A stretch of 64,000 nucleotides of DNA from Priestia aryabhattai (lineage in GTDB: Bacteria > Bacillota > Bacilli > Bacillales > Bacillaceae_H). Made by a program: the position numbers and the translations under genes. The first letter of the stretch is position 1. Each line of letters opens with the position of its first letter. Below are positions 51,900-60,189 of the stretch, one piece after another. Below the pieces are notes generated by a model. The model worked only from the letters and a program-made list of their open reading frames with translations, searched no databases and was not told the origin of the DNA. Location of the stretch: positions 186,001 to 250,000 of the forward strand of contig NZ_JAMBOQ010000001.1 in NCBI RefSeq assembly GCF_023715685.1, in the 5' to 3' direction.

Positions 51900-53249
51900 T
51901 TATCTTTTTATTTCTTTATACATTGTTTCTACTGGATAATCGCTAAAGCGACTCATCCACTCTTTTACTGTGAGTGTGATACGATCTCGATATGTGGGAT
52001 TATTCGTGTAGAATTTTACTTTGTCACTGTCAACAATTAACGCTACGTAATAATAGCCTTGCTTATCATACTCAATGATTCCTTCCATAAGCGTGTACAA
52101 ACCGGTTACTCCCCCTGATAGCGCTGTCGCGCCTAAGCCATCTAAATCTTTTTCTTCATGTACGATTTGAAAGTTATCAACAAGCGCTTCATAGTCATTT
52201 CCTACAAGTTTTTTCACATTTTCATCATGTTCGCTTGGAAGGATATCGTGCTCTGATAATGTCTTCGTATGTTCTGTGATCTTTCCTTTTTTATACGTGC
52301 CGTCAAAAGAAACATTTAACCCGCCGTAATAGGAACAGCCTGCAGTAGCATCAATTTTGATTTCTTTTTGGCTTAACGTGAAGTTTAGTACACATTCCGT
52401 AGCTTCTTCCGTGTCTTTATAAATAGCTTTATTTCCTTCCACCTCTGCTTTTCCTTCTATTCCTCCTGCATTCGCACCGTATACTGCACCTATTGTAAAA
52501 TCAAAAGAGCCGCTTGTTGAATTAGTGATGGTTAATCCTGCTTCTTGATGATGAATATCTCTTGACCATTCTCCATCATAGTTTCCGCTGCTTTGCTTCG
52601 ATGGTACTGATGCTTTGATTGAAGCAGTATTCTCTGCCTTAGAAATATCCTTTAAACGTAATTGACCACCCGACCATACCGCTGAATATAGCCAATCATA
52701 CTCTTTTATCGTTTCTGAACCATTAGGCTGAACAATCCTAATCACTTCATGGGTTTGGATATGATAAGCAGAGCCTGCTTTTTTAAAATCAACCACTTCA
52801 TAATCTACTAATCTTTCTTGAATTCCTTTGCCATGTAAATGACTAATTAAAGACTGCTGATCCCTATAAAGAGAACTTCCTTTCACCAGATAGCTGTTTA
52901 CTTCTTTGAAAGCACCGATGTTGATTCCTTTTATTAAACCTTTTAAATACGACTTGATTAATACATTAGCCGTTTGTTTGGTAGGGATGGATACGTTGTT
53001 TTCATCTTTAGCAGGAGGTGTAGTACTTGTTGAAGAAGTGCTTGACTTTTGATGATTGCTCTTTTCCTTATCATCTTTTTGATCTGATGTGTGAATAGCA
53101 CTTGCTTCTTGCTCAGGATGTTGAACACTTGAAGTGATGCTTTCTTTTTCGTCGCGGGAAGATACCTCATTTTGCTGACAGCCGCTTATGAATAAACTAA
53201 CCGACAGCAGAATACTAACCACACTGACGCTTATAGTGGAACGTTTCAT
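51900..53249 (-). CDS. lipoprotein with TcaA-type NTF2-like domain
   Basis: 449 residues. Lipobox LFISGC with the lipidated Cys at 24, a disordered Ser/Thr/Lys-rich linker (30-95), then an NTF2-like domain resembling TcaA (LIKSYLKGLIKGINIGAFKE, DYEVVDFKKAGSAYHIQTHE, EYDWLYSAVWSGGQLRLKDI) and a beta-rich C-terminal part with two cysteines (TECVLNFTL, TAGCSYYGG) that may form a disulfide. Membrane-anchored outside the cell; cell-envelope role likely. ATG with GAGGAGAAGTC. Confidence 0.7.
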   Translation of the reverse strand: MKRSTISVSVVSILLSVSLFISGCQQNEVSSRDEKESITSSVQHPEQEASAIHTSDQKDDKEKSNHQKSSTSSTSTTPPAKDENNVSIPTKQTANVLIKSYLKGLIKGINIGAFKEVNSYLVKGSSLYRDQQSLISHLHGKGIQERLVDYEVVDFKKAGSAYHIQTHEVIRIVQPNGSETIKEYDWLYSAVWSGGQLRLKDISKAENTASIKASVPSKQSSGNYDGEWSRDIHHQEAGLTITNSTSGSFDFTIGAVYGANAGGIEGKAEVEGNKAIYKDTEEATECVLNFTLSQKEIKIDATAGCSYYGGLNVSFDGTYKKGKITEHTKTLSEHDILPSEHDENVKKLVGNDYEALVDNFQIVHEEKDLDGLGATALSGGVTGLYTLMEGIIEYDKQGYYYVALIVDSDKVKFYTNNPTYRDRITLTVKEWMSRFSDYPVETMYKEIKR

Positions 53250-53405
53250 GACTTCTCCTCTTTTCTTCTCTAGTTACACAGAACGATTCATTAACACTAC
53301 AATTATACTAAAATAAAACACTATTTCCATATCCATCAAAATTATTGTAAATAATTTGAATATATGTGTATAATAAGGTACTTTGCATAGAGGAGGCTGA
53401 TTTAG

Positions 53406-54140
53406 TTGAAGAGTTCAACCGGAGCTGAATTTTACGATAATGACGAGACGTTTTTAGCATATACTAAACGCCGGCAGCAGAAAGAAAATGCCAACGATAC
53501 GATTGAAAAACCGGCCATTCTACAGCTTCTAGGTGATGTTACAGATGCAAACATTTTAGATTTAGGGTGCGGAAACGCTGGATTTGGCGTGGAGCTTCTT
53601 GCACAAGGGTGTTTCTCGTATACGGGAGTAGACGGCTCAATCAATATGATAAACGCGGCTCATCAACAGCTTTCAAACTACCCAAATGCAAGAGTGATCC
53701 ATGAATCGATGAAGCAATATACTCCACCACGTGCCGAATACGATTTAGTTACCGCAAGACTGTCTCTTCACTATATGGAAGACTTAGCTCCCATTTTCAT
53801 TAAAGTGAATCAAGCGCTCAAACCTGAAGGAAGATTTATTTTTTCCGTTGAACATCCAGTCATTACGTCTACTCTTCAGCCTTCCGCTCTCCGCACAAAC
53901 TGGACCGTGGACAACTATTTCTTAATGGGATTCCGCCAGCAGCACTGGATGGGCGGATACGTTCAAAAATATCATCGCACGCTTGAAGAATACTTTTCTT
54001 TGATGCAGCAAAGCGGATTTACCGTCACAAACTTAAAGGAAGCATGCCCTCAAAAAGAACACTTCGACAGCGCCGAAACTTACGAGCGTCGAATGCGCAT
54101 TCCTTTGTTTTTGCTGATGAGCGGCGTGAAGAACGGATAA
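53406..54140 (+). CDS. class I SAM-dependent methyltransferase
   Basis: 244 residues from TTG 53406, with AGAGGAGG upstream. Rossmann-type SAM-binding motif I ANILDLGCGNAGFGVELLAQ, motif II YTGVDGSINMINAAHQ, motif III EYDLVTARLSLHYMED and a C-terminal half with EGRFIFSVEHPV. Substrate unknown; similar proteins are annotated as small-molecule methyltransferases. Own terminator, no operon partner. Confidence 0.88.
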   Translation: MKSSTGAEFYDNDETFLAYTKRRQQKENANDTIEKPAILQLLGDVTDANILDLGCGNAGFGVELLAQGCFSYTGVDGSINMINAAHQQLSNYPNARVIHESMKQYTPPRAEYDLVTARLSLHYMEDLAPIFIKVNQALKPEGRFIFSVEHPVITSTLQPSALRTNWTVDNYFLMGFRQQHWMGGYVQKYHRTLEEYFSLMQQSGFTVTNLKEACPQKEHFDSAETYERRMRIPLFLLMSGVKNG

Positions 54141-54152
54141 GCGCCTAGATGA

Positions 54153-54202
54153 AAAAAGCATCAAAGCCTTCATTAAGGAAACAAAGGCTTTGATGCTTTT
54201 TA
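54153..54202 (+). terminator. terminator of the methyltransferase gene, 18-bp stem
   Basis: AAAAAGCATCAAAGCCTT and AAGGCTTTGATGCTTTTT around a 13-nt loop. Confidence 0.9.
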
Positions 54203-54291
54203 CACTTATTCTTCACAACACCAAGCATACGCTATATCTCTGTTGTTTGCCGCGACTAAATTCCTCTTTCTTCCAAAAAAGACTATTTTAG

Positions 54292-54645
54292 TTAATCTTC
54301 TAACTTTCTATCAAAAACAAAAGTAGTCATCGCAACATCTTCTTCAATGTTAATGTCTGAAAAAACTCTTATAATTTTTGCATGGACAAGTTTTTCAAAC
54401 TTATCTCGTATATCTGAACAATCATAAATTTTTTTTACTAGTTCCGTACGTGCCTCATGAACCATCCGTTTGCCTTCAGGAGAAGTTATCATAAACTTTT
54501 CTACATTCGTAAGATTACCTTTCATTTCGCTAACAGCCCATGTATCTATAAAACGAGTAGTGATTTCCCTCGGTCCGTTTCCAACCTGCTCTTTACGGAT
54601 TTCGCGCACCAAATTACTAAATTCATGCTCCCTATTTCTACTCAT
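54292..54645 (-). CDS. DUF2294 family protein
   Basis: 117 residues from ATG 54645 behind AAAGGAGAATTTGAAC. Core motif: EFSNLVREIRKEQVGNGPRE, DTWAVSEMKGNLTNVEKFMI and FSDINIEEDVAMTTFVFD, as in the widespread DUF2294 (Na-translocating-decarboxylase-associated) proteins. Soluble; function unknown, often near phosphate- or energy-related genes. It starts at the very end of the PsiE gene, so the pair is translationally coupled. Confidence 0.85.
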   Translation of the reverse strand: MSRNREHEFSNLVREIRKEQVGNGPREITTRFIDTWAVSEMKGNLTNVEKFMITSPEGKRMVHEARTELVKKIYDCSDIRDKFEKLVHAKIIRVFSDINIEEDVAMTTFVFDRKLED

Positions 54646-54647
54646 GT

Positions 54648-55070
54648 TCAAATTCTCCTTTCATTATCTTCTAATCTTTTTTTCGTTAACATTAAATAAC
54701 TAATAGTTAAAGCGATAATTCCTAACGATAAAAATAAACTTCCAATTTGATAATTATTATTCACAATAATAAATCGTATTGTAGCGGTAATTCCAATATA
54801 TAAAAGATAACTTAACGGGAAATGGCAGCTTTCCTTAAAATAAGTCATAATCATCGAAACAAAAGCAAAATATAAAAAGAAAACCAATACTTTTCCGAGG
54901 ATTTTATGAACGTTATTATTTCCTGCTAAGGCATCATTCATAATATAAAAAAGCTCTCTCAATAAGAAATAAACGAGTATAAACCCAAGAACAATCAGCG
55001 AGACATTTAAAATAAATTGATATGTCGTAATTAGATACTGCCTTTTTTTACATAAAAATAGTTTAAACAC
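54648..55070 (-). CDS. PsiE-family membrane protein
   Basis: 140 residues with four transmembrane helices: QFILNVSLIVLGFILVYFLL, KILGKVLVFFLYFAFVSMIM, LSYLLYIGITATIRFIIV and IGSLFLSLGIIALTISYLML. Matches the phosphate-starvation-inducible PsiE family (PF06146). Poorly conserved ribosome site (AGGAAGGG). Stop overlaps the start region of the DUF2294 gene. Role unknown. Confidence 0.8.
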   Translation of the reverse strand: MFKLFLCKKRQYLITTYQFILNVSLIVLGFILVYFLLRELFYIMNDALAGNNNVHKILGKVLVFFLYFAFVSMIMTYFKESCHFPLSYLLYIGITATIRFIIVNNNYQIGSLFLSLGIIALTISYLMLTKKRLEDNERRI

Positions 55071-55206
55071 CTTTGTATCCCTTCCTTTTATCTAACTTCC
55101 TTACATTGATTCTATTCATGTTAGTAAAACACTCAAAAGCTATTAGCCTGTTTTAGAGCCTGCTGCTTTTTTAGTTGTCTCCACTATCTCCACTCCTCCA
55201 CAAAAA

Positions 55207-55260
55207 AACCCATCATAAAGAAATTTGTGCATAGTTGTACAAATTTCTTTATGATGGGTT
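55207..55260 (-). terminator. terminator with perfect 22-bp stem
   Basis: AACCCATCATAAAGAAATTTGT paired with its reverse complement across ten bases; on the reverse strand followed by TTTTTT. It serves the nucleosidase gene, 157 bp downstream of its stop. Confidence 0.75.
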
Positions 55261-55416
55261 AACGACTCAGCATTTTTCAATACTTGTTATCCAGCCCGCC
55301 ATATATCTACATATAGTCAAGTCACCAAAGATAAAAAAACATATGTGATGAGTTCCTATCAATAAGCTTCTTTACAATTAATTATAACGCAACATATCAA
55401 AACTTTAAATAAAGAT

Positions 55417-56289
55417 TTACTTAGCTTTTGTGCTGATATAGTGTTTAATTACTTCATAAACGTAGTCTTGACAAGCAGCTGCTGTGTTTGGATTATATTT
55501 TCCATTGTTTACTTTGTTGTTAGATAGCACTCTGATACCTAAGAATGGAACGTCATAGCTTCCTGCAATTTGTGCTGCCGCTGCACCTTCCATTTCTTCT
55601 ACAGACGTCCCATACTTAGTGTGGAACCACTTAATTCTATCCACTTCGTTATTCCACGTGTCTGCTGATCCTATCGTTCCTTCAACCACTTTACCCTTTT
55701 TATATGTATCTTTTACTTCATTTGCAGCCGCAAGTAATTTTTTATCTCCTTCATAATAACGAGCTTTTTCAGCATCAGGATCTTCCCCAGCACTTCCTTC
55801 AGAAGCCATCAAATCCATCGGCTTCCACGCAGTAGGATCCATTCCTTCGCCTTCTTTTTTATCTGCTGTTTTTAAGGAGCCTATATTGGTTGTTCGCTTC
55901 CCTAAAACAATATCAAACACGTTTAGATTTTCATCATGTCCACCTGATGTTCCTTGATTGATAATAGCTCTAGGATGGTATTTCTCTATAGCTATCGCTG
56001 TAGCAGCTGCTGTGTTTTCCATTCCCTTTCCCATTTTAACAACAATGACCGGATAATTATCGACGGTTCCTTTGTAAAAAACAAAATTCCCTGATTTTTC
56101 TTCTTTTACATTTTCTAATTTTTTAGCGAATTTCTGCGCTTCTATCGGCATCGGCCCTTGAACAATAATAGGCTTCTGTTTATCTCCAGCTTCCTTTTTT
56201 GAAGTTGAATTACACCCGGCAAGTATAGATAGTAATAAGATCATACCAATAGCAAATAAAGCCCCTGTTTTTAACATGTTGTTTTTCAT
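55417..56289 (-). CDS. lipoprotein 5'-methylthioadenosine/S-adenosylhomocysteine nucleosidase
   Basis: 290 residues. Lipobox LLSILAGC, then a complete nucleoside-phosphorylase-type domain of the MTAN family: AKKLENVKEEKSGNFVFYKG, VVKMGKGMENTAAATAIAIE, INQGTSGGHDENLNVFDIVL, SADTW and MEGAAAAQIAGSYDVPFLGI, where the glutamate in MEGAA binds the ribose. Most MTANs are cytosolic; a lipid-anchored extracellular form suggests salvage of secreted purine nucleosides. Monocistronic; long gene-free DNA lies upstream. Confidence 0.85.
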   Translation of the reverse strand: MKNNMLKTGALFAIGMILLLSILAGCNSTSKKEAGDKQKPIIVQGPMPIEAQKFAKKLENVKEEKSGNFVFYKGTVDNYPVIVVKMGKGMENTAAATAIAIEKYHPRAIINQGTSGGHDENLNVFDIVLGKRTTNIGSLKTADKKEGEGMDPTAWKPMDLMASEGSAGEDPDAEKARYYEGDKKLLAAANEVKDTYKKGKVVEGTIGSADTWNNEVDRIKWFHTKYGTSVEEMEGAAAAQIAGSYDVPFLGIRVLSNNKVNNGKYNPNTAAACQDYVYEVIKHYISTKAK

Positions 56290-56670
56290 AGATTGTTACG
56301 TTCACTCCGTTTCGTTTTGTTGTTTAATACACTCGATGTTTGGACAAAAGAAAAAAACCTAGAACATGTTTAATTGTCTACGCTTTTTAGAGTCAAAGTA
56401 TAAGAAATTAAGCACGAAATAAAGTTTCTGTATTGATAAACCGAACATTTTTACACTTTAACTCGTAGTCCAGTTCTTTGAATGGGAACTAGGTAGAGAC
56501 ACTTAGCCCATATTTCCAAGCATATACGAGCAATATTTTTCACTTTCTAAATGTATCAAATATAGGCTGGTTACCCAATATAAAAACGAATATTTTAATT
56601 AAATTTATGTTAAAATGTTCGTTTTTTAACCAAATCTTACTAGATTTTTTATAAATCCCTATCTCAAAAC
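56290..56670. other. gene-free stretch
   Basis: AT-rich; no frame or element found. It presumably contains the promoter of the nucleosidase gene. Confidence 0.4.
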
Positions 56671-56710
56671 AAAAAAAGCGTCTCAAAATCGGAACTTTGA
56701 GACGCTTTTC
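56671..56710 (-). terminator. terminator of the aldo/keto reductase gene
   Basis: AAAAGCGTCTCAAA-N8-TTTGAGACGCTTTT; reverse strand continues TTTG. 30 bp past the stop. Confidence 0.85.
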
Positions 56711-56738
56711 TACTTACTAAACATTTACCGTTCTAACT

Positions 56739-57749
56739 TCACTTAACGTTAATTGGCAGCGGTGCATGAGCCGCTACAAGCTGTTGTTCACGCATTTCTT
56801 CCCAGAACTCTGGCGGAATTACTGTGTTTAATGCAGCTTTGTCTTCTGCAATACGCTCTGGACGACTAGCGCCAGGAATAACAGCTGCAACCGCTGGATT
56901 AGCAAGTGAGAATTGTACAGCAGCAGCCTTAATACTGATATGATGACGATCTGCAATACTTTTGATTTTTTCTACTTTTGCCATAATGTCTGAAGATGCT
57001 TTTTGATATTCAAAGTGCGTACCTCCAGCAAGAACGCCTGAGCTGTATGGCCCACCCACAACAATGCCCATATTATGTTTTACGGCTGCAGGCATTACTC
57101 GCTGCAGTGCACGCTCATGGTCTAATAGTGTGTATCGGCCAGCTAGCAAGGAGACATCTGGCTTTGCATCTTCCAAATCCAGCATGATTTCAATTGGCTC
57201 TACTCGGTTTACTCCAAGTCCCCATCCTTTAATAACTCCTTCTTCACGTAAACGTGTAAGCACACGAAATGCTCCAGTTCGAGCAGACTCAAATTGTCCT
57301 ACCCACTCGTCTCCATAAAAATCTTGCGCGACATCATGAATATACACAAAGTCCAATCGATCTGTTTTTAAACGGTTTAAACTTTGCTCGATTGAACGAA
57401 GAGTTGCATCCGCGCTGTAGTCATTGATAATTTTATTTTTACGGCCAAATTCAAAAAGTCCGCCTTTTTCTCCTAAGTCACGTGAAGATGAGTCTTCCAG
57501 TTCATCTGAAATAACGCGACCTACTTTTGTACTTAGCACATACTCATTACGATTTCTTTTTGATAGTGCTTCACCAAGGCACATCTCTGCTAAACCAGCT
57601 CCATAAAGCGGGGCTGCGTCAAAGTAACGGATGCCGCTTTCCCAAGCAGCATCAACTGTTGCGATGGCTTCTTCTTCGGGAATATTACGATACATATTGC
57701 CTAATGGTGCAGTCCCAAACCCTAGTTTACCTTGCAGTATCTCTCTCAT
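56739..57749 (-). CDS. aldo/keto reductase (pyridoxal / D-threo-aldose dehydrogenase type)
   Basis: 336 residues, ATG preceded by CAGGAGG. AKR barrel motifs: LGFGTAPLGNMYRNIPEEEA, YFDAAPLYGAGLAEMCLGEA (catalytic Asp, Tyr), KVGR, RLDFVYIHDVAQDFYGDEWV (His) and VIPGASRPERIAEDKAAL. This subgroup includes NAD(P)-dependent aldose and pyridoxal dehydrogenases. An 11-bp inverted repeat sits just upstream, so it is probably under a dedicated repressor. Monocistronic. Confidence 0.9.
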   Translation of the reverse strand: MREILQGKLGFGTAPLGNMYRNIPEEEAIATVDAAWESGIRYFDAAPLYGAGLAEMCLGEALSKRNRNEYVLSTKVGRVISDELEDSSSRDLGEKGGLFEFGRKNKIINDYSADATLRSIEQSLNRLKTDRLDFVYIHDVAQDFYGDEWVGQFESARTGAFRVLTRLREEGVIKGWGLGVNRVEPIEIMLDLEDAKPDVSLLAGRYTLLDHERALQRVMPAAVKHNMGIVVGGPYSSGVLAGGTHFEYQKASSDIMAKVEKIKSIADRHHISIKAAAVQFSLANPAVAAVIPGASRPERIAEDKAALNTVIPPEFWEEMREQQLVAAHAPLPINVK

Positions 57750-57791
57750 ATGAATAAAACCTCCTGAAATTTGTTTTAACTCTATTCTAGA

Positions 57792-57831
57792 AATTGATTA
57801 GTGCGAAGGTCAAATCAACGACTAATCAATT
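57792..57831. promoter_or_regulatory. inverted repeat upstream of the aldo/keto reductase
   Basis: AATTGATTAGT and ACTAATCAATT are perfect 11-bp inverted repeats 18 bp apart, 43 to 82 bp before the ATG. The size and place suit a dimeric regulator binding two half-sites (TetR, HxlR or MerR type). The regulator gene is not nearby. Confidence 0.6.
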
Positions 57832-58056
57832 CATTAAATGTCATGTTATCCCCTGACAAAATTCATTATGAAGCATATAAACAAGAAAAAAAAGTACGCA
57901 CTTTAAAGTAATATGGGAACTAAAAAGTAACCTACTAAATAGTAATTGAGCTTTTCAGACTCTCCTTTTCTTTATGTACTTTCTACTTCTTACTCATGCA
58001 AACAAACATTTTGCATACAATAAGCAGAAAGCTACTTTATAAATGAGGTGAGATTC

Positions 58057-58296
58057 TTGAGAGATGAATACTTCAAAAAAATTGAAGATAAGCTCGATAA
58101 GCTTGATGAAATGGAGGGCTCGAAAGAAGAAGAAAAAGATGAGTATTTTCAAAGCTTGCTAGATGATATGGATGATTTGTTGAAAGACATGCGCCAGCGA
58201 GAAAAAGACTCGAATCATCTGGTCAGCGAACATATGAAGACGGTTAATGACATATTTGATAACGCAATCAAAAACTTAAAAAAAGACCGAAACTAG
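58057..58296 (+). CDS. small acidic coiled-coil protein
   Basis: 79 residues from TTG 58057, with GAGGTGAGATTC upstream (GTG 58048 overlaps the site). Heptad-like, very acidic: FKKIEDKLDKLDEMEGSKEE, YFQSLLDDMDDLLKDMRQRE, then VSEHMKTVNDIFDNAIKN. Predicted long coiled coil, no family recognised. The gene-free 57832-58056 adds nothing. Confidence 0.6.
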   Translation: MRDEYFKKIEDKLDKLDEMEGSKEEEKDEYFQSLLDDMDDLLKDMRQREKDSNHLVSEHMKTVNDIFDNAIKNLKKDRN

Positions 58297-58420
58297 CCTT
58301 ATGGCGCTTCTGATCTATTTGAATATACTGTTTTTTCTGTTTTTTATATATAAAAACATAGTATTTCATATGTAAAAATGGTATTTTCAGTATACGCAAA
58401 CAGTAGGAGTGAAAAAAAGA

Positions 58421-59051
58421 ATGGAAAACGGTCACTTTAAAGAACGAGTAAGAACGAAAGAAGAGCTTCGCCGTATAGTCGGCGCACCTAACAAATTGGC
58501 ACATCAAAAAATAATTTCTCATTTAGATCGACACTGACGGGAATTTATTAAATGTCATCATCGCTACAGCTAATCATAAAGCAGTTTGCGACAGCTCTCC
58601 GCGGGGTGATCATGCTGGTTTTGTACAAGTAGTCGATGAGAAAAGGCTGCTGATTCCAGAGAGGCGCGGCAATCAAAAAGTAGATTCATTGGAAAATATT
58701 TTAACTAACTCTCAAATCGGACTGCTTTTTTTGATTCCAGGCGTAGAAGAAACGCTGCGGATTAACGGCAAAGCTTGCATTGCAAAAGAAAAAGCGATAC
58801 TTGAAACAATGGCGGTTCACAATAAAACTCCGCTACTCGCTATCGGCGTCGAAGTACAAGAATGCTTTCTCCACTGCAGCAAAGCGTTCAAGCGATCAAA
58901 GCTGTGGGATCCAGAATCTTGGGAAACGGTCGAAACACTTCCTTCCGCAGCTAAAATAGTCGCAGAACACGCAGGCATTTCCACCATAGAAATCCGCAAC
59001 AATCCCAAAGAAAGCAAAACTGACCACTTCTATGAAAAAAAGCCGCTATAA
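58421..59051 (+). pseudogene. pyridoxamine-phosphate-oxidase-family (FMN) gene, broken
   Basis: ATG 58421 behind AGGAGTG reads ENGHFKERVRTKEELRRIVG, KLAHQKIISHLDRH and stops at TGA; the protein continues one frame over as IIATANHKAVCDSSPRGDHA, GFVQVVDEKRLLIPERRG and a long FMN-binding half ending HFYEKKPL. Intact relatives (MSMEG_1061-type PPOX) read HLD.HC.EFI..SPF..I.T, so there is a stop plus a frame change and perhaps a short deletion near 58538-58560. The TTG-started remainder (58689-59051) is not independent. Confidence 0.75.
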
Positions 59052-59064
59052 TGCGGCTTTTGTC
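59036..59064 (+). terminator. intrinsic terminator
   Basis: AAAGCCGC-TATAAT-GCGGCTTTTG right at the stop of the PPOX pseudogene. Confidence 0.7.
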
Positions 59065-59456
59065 ATTTAACCATCACAAAAAGTATGCCTCCAGCAATGA
59101 TCAGAACCGGTAAAAAAGCAAGAAGCACGCCTTTTTTTGAAGTACCTATGTATTCATGATCACCAGGCGCGTCCCGTCCTAAAATCTACTTTCACCTGAG
59201 ACTCTTCTTTTTTATGTTCTTTTTTCATCCATTTTGCCTCCTCAAACCTGCTCACTTTGCGCGTCTTTTTTGCTGAAAAGAATGTGCCTTTCCTTCCTAA
59301 TATGGCACTGTCAATAAGATATGCTAAAACTAAAACCAGTGATACTGCCCCGAGCGTGCCTGAAACAAAATAAAGATAGCTCCATTTCCCTGTAAAAACT
59401 GCAAGCTCAAGAACAGTTCCAACCGTCACGATACCTGCTATAAACCCTTTTTTAAT
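59063..59456 (-). pseudogene. DUF5316-like small membrane protein gene with frameshift
   Basis: The frame starting around ATT 59456 reads IKKGFIAGIVTVGTVLELAV, GKWSYLYFVSGTLGAVSLVL, FEEAKWMKKEH and stops at 59160; one base later the other frame continues GDHEYIGTSKKGVLLAFLPV and LIIAGGILFVMVK to TGA at 59063-59065. The whole, like the intact neighbour at 59858 (NWQYIYYISGPLGILLTAIA, WMKR), fits the DUF5316 pattern of three helices. No ATG/GTG/TTG is at the expected start; AGGGAG precedes ATT. Confidence 0.5.
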
Positions 59457-59582
59457 CCTCGGCTCCCTCTTTTCTACATATCTTTTTATATTTTACTATA
59501 TCCTTCTTTTTTTGTATGTTACCTTACATTTTTTCTACTCCGCTCGCACTTTATGGTAAAATTAGTAAGATAGGTGGTACAT

Positions 59583-59771
59583 ATGAAAAAACGTCAAGGA
59601 ATCACGCTGCTTTTATTTATACTCGGAGCAGCCTCTATTTCTATTGGAATGGCTTTAAAAAATATCTTTCCTTATTCCCCTGCAGCTGGCTGGATTTTAG
59701 GGACACTCCTTTTACTAGGAAACTCTTTTTATACGAGAAGGTACTTACATAGAAGGGCAATCAAAAAGTAA
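59583..59771 (+). CDS. small membrane protein (62 residues)
   Basis: ATG 59583 with AGGTGGTACAT upstream. Two transmembrane helices: GITLLLFILGAASISIGMAL and AAGWILGTLLLLGNSFY, then a basic tail RRYLHRRAIKK. Orphan small membrane protein; no family recognised. Expressed in the same direction as the next gene, 86 bp away. Confidence 0.6.
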   Translation: MKKRQGITLLLFILGAASISIGMALKNIFPYSPAAGWILGTLLLLGNSFYTRRYLHRRAIKK

Positions 59772-59857
59772 ATATCCGTCCGGAGCCGTATATACAAACC
59801 TTCATTCGGTTATGGTAAAATAGATAAGCAAAAACTGGATGTAAGGAGATTTTTAGT

Positions 59858-60139
59858 TTGAAAACAGGATTACTATCTGGCATTATATCTTTAATTATTG
59901 TGATTATAATTTCTATTACAGCAGGCAACTGGCAGTATATTTACTATATTTCAGGCCCTCTTGGCATATTACTTACGGCAATTGCACTCGTTACGCTACT
60001 GGACGCATTTCGATTTGAAACGAGGGGACCTTACTTTACCCCGGTCCGGCAGCGAGAGGATACAGAATGGATGAAACGTTTTATTATTGCAGCTGTTCCT
60101 CATTTAGTTGCTTCTTGTATTTGTATCTTATTTTTATAG
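59858..60139 (+). CDS. DUF5316 family membrane protein
   Basis: 93 residues, TTG start with AAGGAGATTTTTAG upstream. Three hydrophobic helices: LLSGIISLIIVIIISITAGN, YYISGPLGILLTAIALVTLL, and the C-terminal IIAAVPHLVASCICILFL, with a charged middle (RQREDTEWMKR). Members occur in Bacillus in clusters; function unknown. An intact relative of the broken gene at 59063. Terminator follows. Confidence 0.7.
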   Translation: MKTGLLSGIISLIIVIIISITAGNWQYIYYISGPLGILLTAIALVTLLDAFRFETRGPYFTPVRQREDTEWMKRFIIAAVPHLVASCICILFL

Positions 60140-60144
60140 AAACC

Positions 60145-60180
60145 TAAAAGCCAATGAATCATATTCATTGGCTTTTCTTA
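60145..60180. terminator. bidirectional terminator
   Basis: AAAAGCCAATGAAT-CAT-ATTCATTGGCTTTT between convergent genes. Confidence 0.85.
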
Positions 60181-60189
60181 TTTATTATA

